This document shows, one piece after another, positions 45,053 through 52,833 of a DNA stretch of 62,309 bases. Source of the DNA: Acidobacteriota bacterium (GTDB lineage: Bacteria; Acidobacteriota; Terriglobia; Terriglobales; Acidobacteriaceae); the NCBI GenBank assembly GCA_003224855.1, contig QHZY01000003.1:1-62309 (forward strand). The letters run 5' to 3'. Position 1 is the first letter of the stretch. Each line of letters starts with the position of its first letter. The notes under the pieces were generated by a model, which had not been told where the DNA came from, made no database searches, and saw nothing but the letters and a program-made list of their open reading frames with translations. Position numbers and translations under genes: made by a program.

Positions 45053-45718
45053 ATGATGATGAGAGGACTATTGGTTGCAATCATGGCATTGTCAAGCTTC
45101 GCAAGCGGGGCGCGAGCCGATTCAGGAGAGTGGAAGCAACTGTTCGACGGCCAGGACCTGACGGGGTGGAAACACGTCGGGCCCGGCCAGATGACGGTCG
45201 AAAATGGCTTGATTCAAACCCACGGAGGTATGGGGCTGCTTTACTGGACCGGAGGGAAGTTGGGCGACTGCGTGATCCGGGTGGTTTTCAAAATGCGAGA
45301 CCATAACAGCAATTCCGGCGTTTTCATTCGAATTCCGGTTGAACCTCGTGAAGAATGGATGCCGGTCCATTATGGCTACGAAGTTCAAATCGACAATGAG
45401 CCGGAGAAGTCGAATGAAGACGATTACCACGTTACGGGAACGCTTTATTCGCTAACCAAACCGCTGGCTCGCCCTGGAAAACCCGGTCCTGAGTGGAACA
45501 CCATGGAAATTACCCTGGACGGACCTAAGACGACGGTTGTGGTGAACGGCGTGAAGGTGACGGAATACACCGAAGGCGAGCCGGTTCCGGAGCGGAAGTT
45601 TGATTTTGAGCCGCAGCGTGGCACTCGCCCGAACCAGGGGTACATAGGGTTGCAGAACCATAGCGATAATGACATCGTGTTTTTTAAAGAAGTTGCGGTG
45701 AAGATGCTTACCAAGTGA
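45053..45718 (+). CDS. DUF1080 (3-keto-disaccharide hydrolase-type) exported protein
   Basis: A 221-residue protein with signal peptide (cleavage after GARA) and a concanavalin-like DUF1080 domain: WKQLFDGQDLTGWKHVG at the start, SNSGVFIRIPV, YGYEVQIDNE and GYIGLQNHSDNDIVFFKEV at the end. The domain family includes 3-keto-glycoside hydrolases that act with Gfo/Idh-type oxidoreductases; such a gene follows 16 bases later. GGAG lies 7 bases before the first of three ATG codons. Confidence 0.92.
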   Translation: MMMRGLLVAIMALSSFASGARADSGEWKQLFDGQDLTGWKHVGPGQMTVENGLIQTHGGMGLLYWTGGKLGDCVIRVVFKMRDHNSNSGVFIRIPVEPREEWMPVHYGYEVQIDNEPEKSNEDDYHVTGTLYSLTKPLARPGKPGPEWNTMEITLDGPKTTVVVNGVKVTEYTEGEPVPERKFDFEPQRGTRPNQGYIGLQNHSDNDIVFFKEVAVKMLTK

Positions 45719-45733
45719 GCGAACGGAGGATTC

Positions 45734-47083
45734 ATGACCAGCAATTTCTCGCGCCGGCGATTCCTGGAAATCAGCGCAGCAGTGGCAGGGGCCGGTCTGG
45801 CTGCCAAAACGATCATTCTTGATCCCGATCCACTGTATGCGCTTCCACAATCGGGTCCAGCAGAACAGGTGCGCTTCGGCATCATCGGCATCGGCATGCA
45901 GGGATCTGGTCTGCTGCAGAATGCAATTCAGCTGCCCGGGGTGGAATGCGTAGCGGCTTGCGATCTTTATGATGGGCGGCATACTCTGGCGCGAGAGATC
46001 ACCAACAATCCCAGCTTGCCGGTAACACGGCGCTACCACGATTTGCTCGCGAACAAAGAAATCGAATGTCTGATTGCCGCCGTTCCGGACCATTGGCACA
46101 AGCAGATTGTGGTGGACGCATGCAATGCGGGCAAAGACATTTATTGTGAGAAACCGATGTCTCACACCGCGGCTGAAGGCGTGGATATGTATACCGCGGC
46201 GCAGAAGAATAATCGGATCGTACAGATCGGGTCACAGCGCGTCAGTTCGGTTTTGTGTGCAAAAGCAAAGGAAATGGTGGCGCAAGGAGCGCTCGGCGAC
46301 CTGATGATGGTGGAGGGCTGGCTGGGACGCAATGATCCGACAGGAGCGTGGGAGTATCCTCCTCCATTCGATCTGTCGCCGCAGAATCTCGACTGGGAAA
46401 CCTGGCAGGGCACGGTGCCAAAGATAGAATTCAATCCCAACAAATTCGCCCGCTGGCGTTGCTGGAGAGCGTATGGGACCGGTGTGGCAGGCGATCTGCT
46501 GGTTCACCTGGTCAGCGGCATGATGTTTGTGCTCGGGATCAACGAGCCACCAAAGCACGCCATGGCCATGGGCGGTATTCTGCGCTGGAAGGATGGACGG
46601 GACATGCCTGATGTTCATGCAGCGTTGTTCCAATACGGAGATATTCCGGTTTACATGCGCCTGAACCTGGGCACGGAAATGCCGGAGACATACCGGTTCC
46701 AGGGATCAAAGGGAATCATCGAGTTGACCGAATTCGGCCTGAGCTACACGCCTCAGACCGGCGTCGACAACAGCCCCAGTTACTACACGGTGAGTTTCCC
46801 GAAAGCGATGCGGGAGGAATACCTGAACAAATGGCATGAGGAGTATGATCCCAAACCAGGGAAGGAACCGTTGTTCGAGGCGGTCAGCTACAAGGGCAAT
46901 GACTTCGATGATGTGAAGCCGCATCTGTGGAATTTCTTCCGTGCGGTAAAAACGCGGAAGCCGGTAGTGGAAGACGCGGTATTTGGCCACCATGCAGCAC
47001 TGGCCTGCCACATGGCAAATGAAGCGTACTTCAGAAACACAGCGGTGACCTGGGATGCGACCTCAAAGACCATAAAAAGCTAA
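45734..47083 (+). CDS. Gfo/Idh/MocA-family oxidoreductase with Tat signal
   Basis: A 449-residue protein starting with a twin-arginine signal (SRRRFLEISAAVAGAGLAA). The NAD(P) fold shows FGIIGIGMQGSGLLQNA and the catalytic EKP in IYCEKPMSHTAAEG. It is probably periplasmic with a tightly bound cofactor, like glucose-fructose oxidoreductase-type members, and likely oxidises or isomerises a sugar together with the DUF1080 protein. Strong ribosome site GGAGG. The end has a doubled AAAAGCTAA, giving two possible stops in tandem. Confidence 0.92.
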   Translation: MTSNFSRRRFLEISAAVAGAGLAAKTIILDPDPLYALPQSGPAEQVRFGIIGIGMQGSGLLQNAIQLPGVECVAACDLYDGRHTLAREITNNPSLPVTRRYHDLLANKEIECLIAAVPDHWHKQIVVDACNAGKDIYCEKPMSHTAAEGVDMYTAAQKNNRIVQIGSQRVSSVLCAKAKEMVAQGALGDLMMVEGWLGRNDPTGAWEYPPPFDLSPQNLDWETWQGTVPKIEFNPNKFARWRCWRAYGTGVAGDLLVHLVSGMMFVLGINEPPKHAMAMGGILRWKDGRDMPDVHAALFQYGDIPVYMRLNLGTEMPETYRFQGSKGIIELTEFGLSYTPQTGVDNSPSYYTVSFPKAMREEYLNKWHEEYDPKPGKEPLFEAVSYKGNDFDDVKPHLWNFFRAVKTRKPVVEDAVFGHHAALACHMANEAYFRNTAVTWDATSKTIKS

Positions 47084-47088
47084 AAAAG

Positions 47089-47793
47089 CTAAAGAGGAGA
47101 CAATTCGTCTTCCCGTTCTTCTTTGTGCTCGTGCATGAAGCGTCGTTCGAGGTAGCGACGCGCCAGGTCGCGCCCGCCCAGTCCAAAGGCGAGGGCCAAT
47201 CCGAGCATCAGGGCGCCGAACACGATGGTAAAAGCCACCAGTATGGTGTGTTCCCCAATTCCCAGCTCTTCGAAGCCCACCGAAACTGAAAAAATGACGA
47301 TGACGGTTCGTACGGTGGCTGCGATAAGACGCGGGGAGGGCAAGTCTGCATTGACCGAAGCCAGCAATGCTGCGCGCGAAAAAAAACTCGCAGCCAGCAG
47401 TCCGAAGAAGAAAACGAATAACGCAGCGAACAGGCGAGGCAGAAATCCGAAGAAGCGCCCGATGTGCTCCTGCAGGCCAACGATGCCCAGCACACTTACG
47501 CCGATCAGTATGAAACCTATCCATGCCACCCAGAACACAAACCGGCTCAGAAGCTCGGTGGTCGAAGGCAGTGCAGCCTTCTTCAAAAACTGGCTTGCGC
47601 CTGCATCCTCCGAGAGCCGGTCAAATTTGGCCAGCCGCAGAATGCTGCGCAGCAGATATCGCAGCACGTAGGCGATCACCCAGCCGATGAGAACGATGAT
47701 CAGGGTGATCATGAGCCGGGGCAGAAACTGCGCCACGCTGCGCAGAATTTCCAGTGTCTCTTTGGTCATTTCGCTAAAAAATCTTTCCCACAT
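47089..47793 (-). CDS. MscS-like membrane protein (conserved TM-helix repeats)
   Basis: A 234-residue protein with four to five membrane helices. It resembles small mechanosensitive-channel-like proteins: FLPRLMITLIIVLIGWVIAY, then GLQEHIGRFFGFLPRLFAAL, and a glycine-rich FGALMLGLALAFGLGGRDLA that is like the MscS pore helix. The soluble MscS beta domain is missing and the end is highly charged (HEHKEEREDE). It is 6 bases from the glycosyltransferase gene upstream, so they form an operon. Confidence 0.82.
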   Translation of the reverse strand: MWERFFSEMTKETLEILRSVAQFLPRLMITLIIVLIGWVIAYVLRYLLRSILRLAKFDRLSEDAGASQFLKKAALPSTTELLSRFVFWVAWIGFILIGVSVLGIVGLQEHIGRFFGFLPRLFAALFVFFFGLLAASFFSRAALLASVNADLPSPRLIAATVRTVIVIFSVSVGFEELGIGEHTILVAFTIVFGALMLGLALAFGLGGRDLARRYLERRFMHEHKEEREDELSPL

Positions 47794-47799
47794 AAAACC

Positions 47800-49068
47800 T
47801 CACTTCCTGCCATTCCACATCTCCAGCAAATACGGCTTGGAGCGCTCGAAGGCGAGGCAGAGGGCCTCTACGTTCGATTCCAGCGCTTCCGGCGAGTTGT
47901 CACGATTTTCCGCTAAAAAGGTATAAGTTCTGCCGCGATACAAGGGCGCGAGCGCCTGCACAATGTGGTCACGGCTGATTACGGATTTGTGATACGCCGC
48001 GGCAAATTCGTAGACCGTATGCGCCCAGAGTTCATCGGTGTACCCCAGCTCGCCTTCCGGCGAGGATGCGACCTGCTGCACCTGGCACAGTGTGCTGTGG
48101 CTCAAAATGGATCTGAGTACTGGTTCAAGTTCTCCTACTCCGCGAGCGAACATGTCATGCAGGCGCTTGCGATTGAAGCGCAAGGGCTCGGGATCAAGCT
48201 CGTGCTCCGGTCCAATGGTCACGACCGGTTCAGGGTCCAAATCCGCGCTCCAGATATTGAAGGTGGAATCGAGCGACCAGAAGAGAGTGCCGACGCTACG
48301 GCGCATTGCAGCTACCAGATCTGCCGGGGCTCCTTCTCCGCGTGACTTGGGACCAAGATATGTCTGCACAATCCGAAACTTCCCGGTGATGGCCGCAATG
48401 GTGAGATACATCTCAGCGCCTACGCGGGCAGCCTCCTCTGACCAGGTGTCGAGTCCCGCGACGTGCGAGGCAAACCGGCCAGAGAACGCGAAGTCGGTGG
48501 GATACGGTTCGCGCACGCGCGAGGAGTAAACGGCGCGGTTCATGGGATAAAGCAGATTGCGTATCAGCAGCCCTTCGAACTTGTGGCGCCGGTAAACCGG
48601 AGTCACCCAATCGTTGACATCATTCACTACCGGTTGCAACAGGGTCTGAATCCACTCGGGTGTAATGCTGGTTGAATCAGGTGAAATCACCGCACAAGCA
48701 TTGGCGCGAAGCAGGTCACTGGCCGCCATAATGGTGTGCAGCGCGGTGCCGCTGGAAGGCGTGCCTGTATAACGGGTGCTGATGCAGTGCAGGGTGCGCA
48801 AAGCGTAAAGATTGTCCGCGTGGTGCATATCGCTGATGGAAGCCGCTCGTACCAGTTCCTGAGTGTTGTCTTTGGAACCTCCATCGGCGTTGATGATGGC
48901 CGCGCGCTGGCGGGGAAAATACTTGAGCAGGCCGCTGCGGATGGCCTGAACGACTTGCCCGACCGTGCGCGCGTCATTGTAGGTAGGAACGCCGACGAGA
49001 AGGTCGACCTCACCTACGTTCATCAACTCGCGAAGAAAATCATCGTTAAGGATGGTCTCTTCGGGCAA
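47800..49068 (-). CDS. Glycosyltransferase, GT-A fold, possibly glucosyl/mannosylglycerate synthase type
   Basis: A 422-residue protein. The N-terminal nucleotide-sugar part reads LLVGVPTYNDARTVGQVVQA and INADGGSKDNTQELV; a DxD-like position appears as SPDSTSITPEW. The C-terminal helical part (ELWAHTVYEFAAAYHK) recalls GT78/GT81 enzymes that make mannosyl- or glucosylglycerate; this likeness is by eye. The motif differs from the usual DSD, so metal binding should be tested. TTG start with GGAGGAG upstream. Neighbours are trehalose synthase and a channel-like protein, in line with compatible-solute metabolism. Confidence 0.75.
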   Translation of the reverse strand: MPEETILNDDFLRELMNVGEVDLLVGVPTYNDARTVGQVVQAIRSGLLKYFPRQRAAIINADGGSKDNTQELVRAASISDMHHADNLYALRTLHCISTRYTGTPSSGTALHTIMAASDLLRANACAVISPDSTSITPEWIQTLLQPVVNDVNDWVTPVYRRHKFEGLLIRNLLYPMNRAVYSSRVREPYPTDFAFSGRFASHVAGLDTWSEEAARVGAEMYLTIAAITGKFRIVQTYLGPKSRGEGAPADLVAAMRRSVGTLFWSLDSTFNIWSADLDPEPVVTIGPEHELDPEPLRFNRKRLHDMFARGVGELEPVLRSILSHSTLCQVQQVASSPEGELGYTDELWAHTVYEFAAAYHKSVISRDHIVQALAPLYRGRTYTFLAENRDNSPEALESNVEALCLAFERSKPYLLEMWNGRK

Positions 49069-49157
49069 AACTCTCCTCCCGCTTCAGCGTGGAATCACGC
49101 AACGGAATTTAAGGCAATTAGCCACGCAAACCAGCGCCGTAACACGCCTTCCGCAGT

Positions 49158-50798
49158 TCAAATCTTTCTCAGCCGGAACCAATAGAACTGATATGGCCCC
49201 AAGGTGAGCAGATAAGGTAAATCGCCGATGCGCGGAAAGATGTTGCGACCGAACATTTCTATCAGAATATTGCCCTTGTAGTGGCGAAGGTCAAGCTCAA
49301 CAGCCTGCGCAGAACTGGAGAGATTGTTGACCACCAGGATGGCATCCTTCCCGTATTGACGGACGTACGCCAGGACCCGGTGGTTTGCGGGATACAGAAA
49401 TTCAATGCTGCCGCGTCCAAAGACAGCCAGCGATTTGCGTATGCGAATAAGACGTTTCATCCAGGAGAGCAATGAATGATCGAAACGCTTTTGAGATTGT
49501 ACGTTGACCGCCTGGTAGCCATACACCGGGTTCAGCATGAGAGGCGAATACAGTGATTCGGGGTCGGCTGTGGAAAATCCGCCATTCCAGCCGCCATCCC
49601 ACTGCATGGGCGTGCGAACACCATTGCGGTCGCCCAGGTTCACGTTATCACCCATGCCGATTTCGTCGCCGTAGTAGACGATAGGAGTGCCAGGCAAAGA
49701 CATCAACATGCCATTCATCAGCTCGATCCGGCGGCGGTCGTTATCTAACAGCGGAGCCAGGCGGCGACGAATGCCAAGATTCAGGCGCATGCTGCGGTCT
49801 TTGGCATATTCGTCGTACATGTAGTCGCGCTCTATGTCGGTGACCATCTCGAGCGTGAGCTCATCATGATTCCTCAGGAACAGACACCACTGGCAGTTTT
49901 CAGGGATGGCGGGAGTCTGCTGCAGGATTTCGGTGATCGGTTTGCGGTCTTCGAGCTTCAGTCCCATGAACATTCGCGGCATCAGAGGGAAGTGGAATGC
50001 CATATGGAATTCGTTTCCGCCGCCGAAGTAAGGCCGAAGGTCAGCCGGCCACTGATTGGCTTCCGCCAGCAGCATGCGGCCGGGATATTCCTCGTCAAGC
50101 CGACGCCGAAAATCCTGAATGATTACGTGGGTTTCGGGCAGATTCTCGCAATTGGTACCTTCGCGCTCAACCAGGTACGGCACGGCATCGAGCCGGAAAC
50201 CGTCCACCCCCATGTCGAGCCAGAACTTCATGACGCCCCACATGGTTTCGCGCACGGCAGGGTTGTCGTAATTGAGGTCGGGTTGATGGCTGAAGAAGCG
50301 GTGCCAGTAATATTGCTTCGAAACCGGGTCCCACGCCCAGTTGGAAAGTTCCGTATCCAGGAAGATGATGCGGGTGCCGCGATACCTGGTATCGGTATCG
50401 CTCCAGACGTACCAGTCGCGTTTGGGGTTATCGTGCGAACTGCGAGATTCCTGAAACCAGGGGTGCTGGTCAGAGGTGTGGTTCAGCACCATCTCAATGA
50501 TGACGCGAATTCCGCGCTGGTGGGCCCCGTCCAGAAAGGCTTTGAAGTCTTCGAGTACTCCGTAGCTGGGGTGCACCGAGTGATAATCGGCGATGTCGTA
50601 GCCGTCATCGCGCAGAGGTGAGGGGAAAAACGGCATCAGCCAGATGGTGTTGATTCCAAGGTCCTGGAGATAATCCAATTTCTGCGCCAGCCCGCGAAAG
50701 TCACCCCGGCCATCCGCGTTGCTGTCATAGAATGCGCGAACGTGCACCTGATAAACGACCGCGTCTTTGTACCAAAGCGCGTCCTGAGGCAGTGGCAA
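49158..50798 (-). CDS. treS: Trehalose synthase (maltose alpha-D-glucosyltransferase)
   Basis: A 546-residue GH13 enzyme. Catalytic residues are visible: nucleophile Asp204 in [10 protein letters not shown], acid/base Glu246 in LLAEANQWP and Asp312 in [30 protein letters not shown] and [19 protein letters not shown] are typical of TreS rather than of amylase or isomaltase. It interconverts maltose and trehalose; no fused maltokinase is present. TTG start with AGGAG seven bases upstream. Confidence 0.93.
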   Translation of the reverse strand: MPLPQDALWYKDAVVYQVHVRAFYDSNADGRGDFRGLAQKLDYLQDLGINTIWLMPFFPSPLRDDGYDIADYHSVHPSYGVLEDFKAFLDGAHQRGIRVIIEMVLNHTSDQHPWFQESRSSHDNPKRDWYVWSDTDTRYRGTRIIFLDTELSNWAWDPVSKQYYWHRFFSHQPDLNYDNPAVRETMWGVMKFWLDMGVDGFRLDAVPYLVEREGTNCENLPETHVIIQDFRRRLDEEYPGRMLLAEANQWPADLRPYFGGGNEFHMAFHFPLMPRMFMGLKLEDRKPITEILQQTPAIPENCQWCLFLRNHDELTLEMVTDIERDYMYDEYAKDRSMRLNLGIRRRLAPLLDNDRRRIELMNGMLMSLPGTPIVYYGDEIGMGDNVNLGDRNGVRTPMQWDGGWNGGFSTADPESLYSPLMLNPVYGYQAVNVQSQKRFDHSLLSWMKRLIRIRKSLAVFGRGSIEFLYPANHRVLAYVRQYGKDAILVVNNLSSSAQAVELDLRHYKGNILIEMFGRNIFPRIGDLPYLLTLGPYQFYWFRLRKI

Positions 50799-50876
50799 GC
50801 GGTTTCTCCTGAATCTGCGTAGGCGGGAGTTGCTGACGGATTTTTCAATCTAACACAGACGACCGAACCGGGGCAG

Positions 50877-51497
50877 CTAACCGCCAAGTGATCTGAGCTT
50901 TCCAATTGTCTCGGAGAGCGAGCCTGCCTGAAACAATCGAATGCCTGCAACCCCGGCAGCGCCTGCGGCCAGACAGGAAGCCGCATTTCGAATTGTTACT
51001 CCGCCCAACGCCAACACCGGAATTCCTGACTGGGAAGCCTCGTACAATTTGTCCAGACCCGCAACCTCGCTCTCGCCTTTGGCAAATACCGGACCAAAAA
51101 CCGCGAAGTCAGCGCCGTGGTGGGCGGCTTTGCGCACCTCGTCAAGCCTGTGGCATGAAACCGCGACCACCACTCGATCGATGCCGGCCCGTGAAAAGAC
51201 AGCTCTGGCATCCGCAGCTGAGACGTCATCTGAGCGTAAGTGGACTCCATCCGCTCCTGCCGCAATGGCGACATCAATTCTGGAATTGATAAGAAGAACA
51301 GTTTTCAGTTGCCGGTTCTCAGTTCTCAGTTGCCGCGCAAGGCCTTCCAGGTCGCGCGATGAGAGGTCTTTTTCCCGCAACTGAATGTAGTCGACGCCGT
51401 AGCGCATGGCTTCCGAGAGTCGGGTGAGAAGCTGTCGGCAGCGCTCCGCTTCGTTGCCGGGGAACTGAGTTCGATCAGAGATGTAGTAGAGCAGCAA
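50877..51497 (-). CDS. thiE: Thiamine phosphate synthase (ThiE/TenI family)
   Basis: A 206-residue TIM-barrel protein with YIQLREKDLSSRDL (pyrophosphate-binding), DGVHLRSDDVSAADAR, FGPVFAKGE and ALGGVTIRNAASCLAAGAAGVAGIRLF. It joins the thiazole and pyrimidine halves of thiamine; a TenI-like role cannot be excluded as no other thi gene is near. The TTG start follows the LOG-like stop directly. A degenerate 7-base repeat inside the gene (about 51301-51335, TCTCAGT units) encodes TENRQLKT between two beta strands and may be an inserted simple repeat. Confidence 0.85.
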   Translation of the reverse strand: MLLYYISDRTQFPGNEAERCRQLLTRLSEAMRYGVDYIQLREKDLSSRDLEGLARQLRTENRQLKTVLLINSRIDVAIAAGADGVHLRSDDVSAADARAVFSRAGIDRVVVAVSCHRLDEVRKAAHHGADFAVFGPVFAKGESEVAGLDKLYEASQSGIPVLALGGVTIRNAASCLAAGAAGVAGIRLFQAGSLSETIGKLRSLGG

Positions 51498-52361
51498 TCA
51501 GCGATTGGTCTTGGCTATTTCCGGTTCTTCTTCTTCTTTCTGTTTCGACTTCTCGGGGCGCAGATGGAATTCCGTCAAGCCGGCTTTCAGATATTCAAAA
51601 CCTTCCTGTGGGGAATCCACCATCTTGAAAAGGCTCAGGTCGGCGGCCGAAATGGTTCCGGTGTCGACCATGGTCTGGAAATTCAGGACACGACTCCAAT
51701 ATTCACGTCCGTAGATCACAACCAGAATTTTTTTCGCGAGCTTCTGGGTCTGGGCGAGGGTCAATATCTCAAACAACTCGTCAAGCGTGCCAAAGCCGCC
51801 GGGAAAAATGACCAATGCCTTAGCCAGGTAAGCGAACCAGAATTTACGCATGAAGAAGTAGTGAAACTCCAAATTCAAGGAGGGCGTTATGTATGGATTC
51901 GGGGACTGCTCGAAAGGAAGGGCGATGTTCAGCCCGATGGTTTTCCCTCCCGCCTCCTGCGCGCCAAGATTGGCCGCTTCCATAATGCCCGGTCCGCCGC
52001 CCGTGGTCACAACGAATCGCTTGCGTCGTGCTGGAATCTGAATGGCCCACTGGGTCAGCAGGAATGCCATCTGTCGGGCGTCTTCGTAGTAGCGGGCCAT
52101 GTCCACGGAAGCCACCGCTCGCTGGTGTTCAGCAGCGTGAGCGGGGTCATTCTCAAGCGCCAGCAGATTCTTTTCTGCATTGAGCCGGTTCTGAAAACGG
52201 GCGGAGCCGAAAAAGACCACGGTGTCCTGAATCTGCTCGCGCCGGAAGCGCGATAATGGTTCCGAGTACTCAGCAAGAATACGGAGAATTCGTCCTTCCG
52301 GGCTGTTCAGAAACTTCTCGTTCTGATAAGCAAGCGGGGCTGATTTCAATAAGTCGTTCAT
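51498..52361 (-). CDS. LOG-family Rossmann-fold protein (TIGR00730-type)
   Basis: A 287-residue protein with the LOG hallmark PGGFGTLDELFEILT and the upstream TTGGGPGIMEAANLGA. Family members split nucleoside 5'-monophosphates to base and ribose phosphate; the label lysine decarboxylase is outdated. The N-terminal 100 residues and the charged tail (KSKQKEEEEPEIAK) extend the basic fold. Ends directly at the start of thiE. Confidence 0.9.
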   Translation of the reverse strand: MNDLLKSAPLAYQNEKFLNSPEGRILRILAEYSEPLSRFRREQIQDTVVFFGSARFQNRLNAEKNLLALENDPAHAAEHQRAVASVDMARYYEDARQMAFLLTQWAIQIPARRKRFVVTTGGGPGIMEAANLGAQEAGGKTIGLNIALPFEQSPNPYITPSLNLEFHYFFMRKFWFAYLAKALVIFPGGFGTLDELFEILTLAQTQKLAKKILVVIYGREYWSRVLNFQTMVDTGTISAADLSLFKMVDSPQEGFEYLKAGLTEFHLRPEKSKQKEEEEPEIAKTNR

Positions 52362-52382
52362 CGCACCATACTTTCGTGGAGC

Positions 52383-52742
52383 TCAGTGGGCTTCGTGATA
52401 ATGGACGGCTTCCCAAAATCCAATCCAGATATCGAGCACGCCTAATCCCGTGCACAACCCGCGAACAAAACCGCTGGCAAAAACCGAGCGCAGTGCGGGG
52501 AAGTCGAGAAAGAAATAGTTGTCGGTCCACTCCGGACGCCAGGGGAGGATGACAAGCAGAACTCCAACCCCAGCACATAAGAAGACGAAAAACAAAACCA
52601 GAATGCGATGGATCCAAATCCGCGCCGGAGAGATCTGCCGGTGGTGGAGTTCGGCCTGAGCCCGCGATGCTTCCGCAATTGGTTGTACCCTGGAGTCTAC
52701 CTGGGTTGCGGAGATTGGGTTGATGGGGGACTCAGAGCTCAA
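52383..52742 (-). CDS. Small membrane protein, two helices
   Basis: A 119-residue protein with a polar N-terminal 40 residues and two hydrophobic helices (about 44-66 and 88-108), separated by WRPEWTDNYFFLDFPAL. No family is recognised. It lies 21 bases before the LOG-like gene in the same direction. The start is TTG with no good ribosome site, so the N-terminus is unsure. Confidence 0.6.
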   Translation of the reverse strand: MSSESPINPISATQVDSRVQPIAEASRAQAELHHRQISPARIWIHRILVLFFVFLCAGVGVLLVILPWRPEWTDNYFFLDFPALRSVFASGFVRGLCTGLGVLDIWIGFWEAVHYHEAH

Positions 52743-52833
52743 AAATCACTCCGCGCCAGCGGGGGTGTGTCTCAAAAAATTGAGAGCTGACTTCATCAGA
52801 TCCCGAATACCTGGGACAAGGCATTCGCCTATT

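Noticed and set aside
47060-47095. Tandem AAAAGCTAA at the Gfo/Idh stop as a functional site
   Set aside because: A simple 9-base doubling with no pairing potential; noted only in the gene entry.
51498-52361. TPP riboswitch before thiE
   Set aside because: The space upstream of thiE is fully coding (LOG-like gene), and the conserved CUGAGA/ACCUGA blocks are absent.
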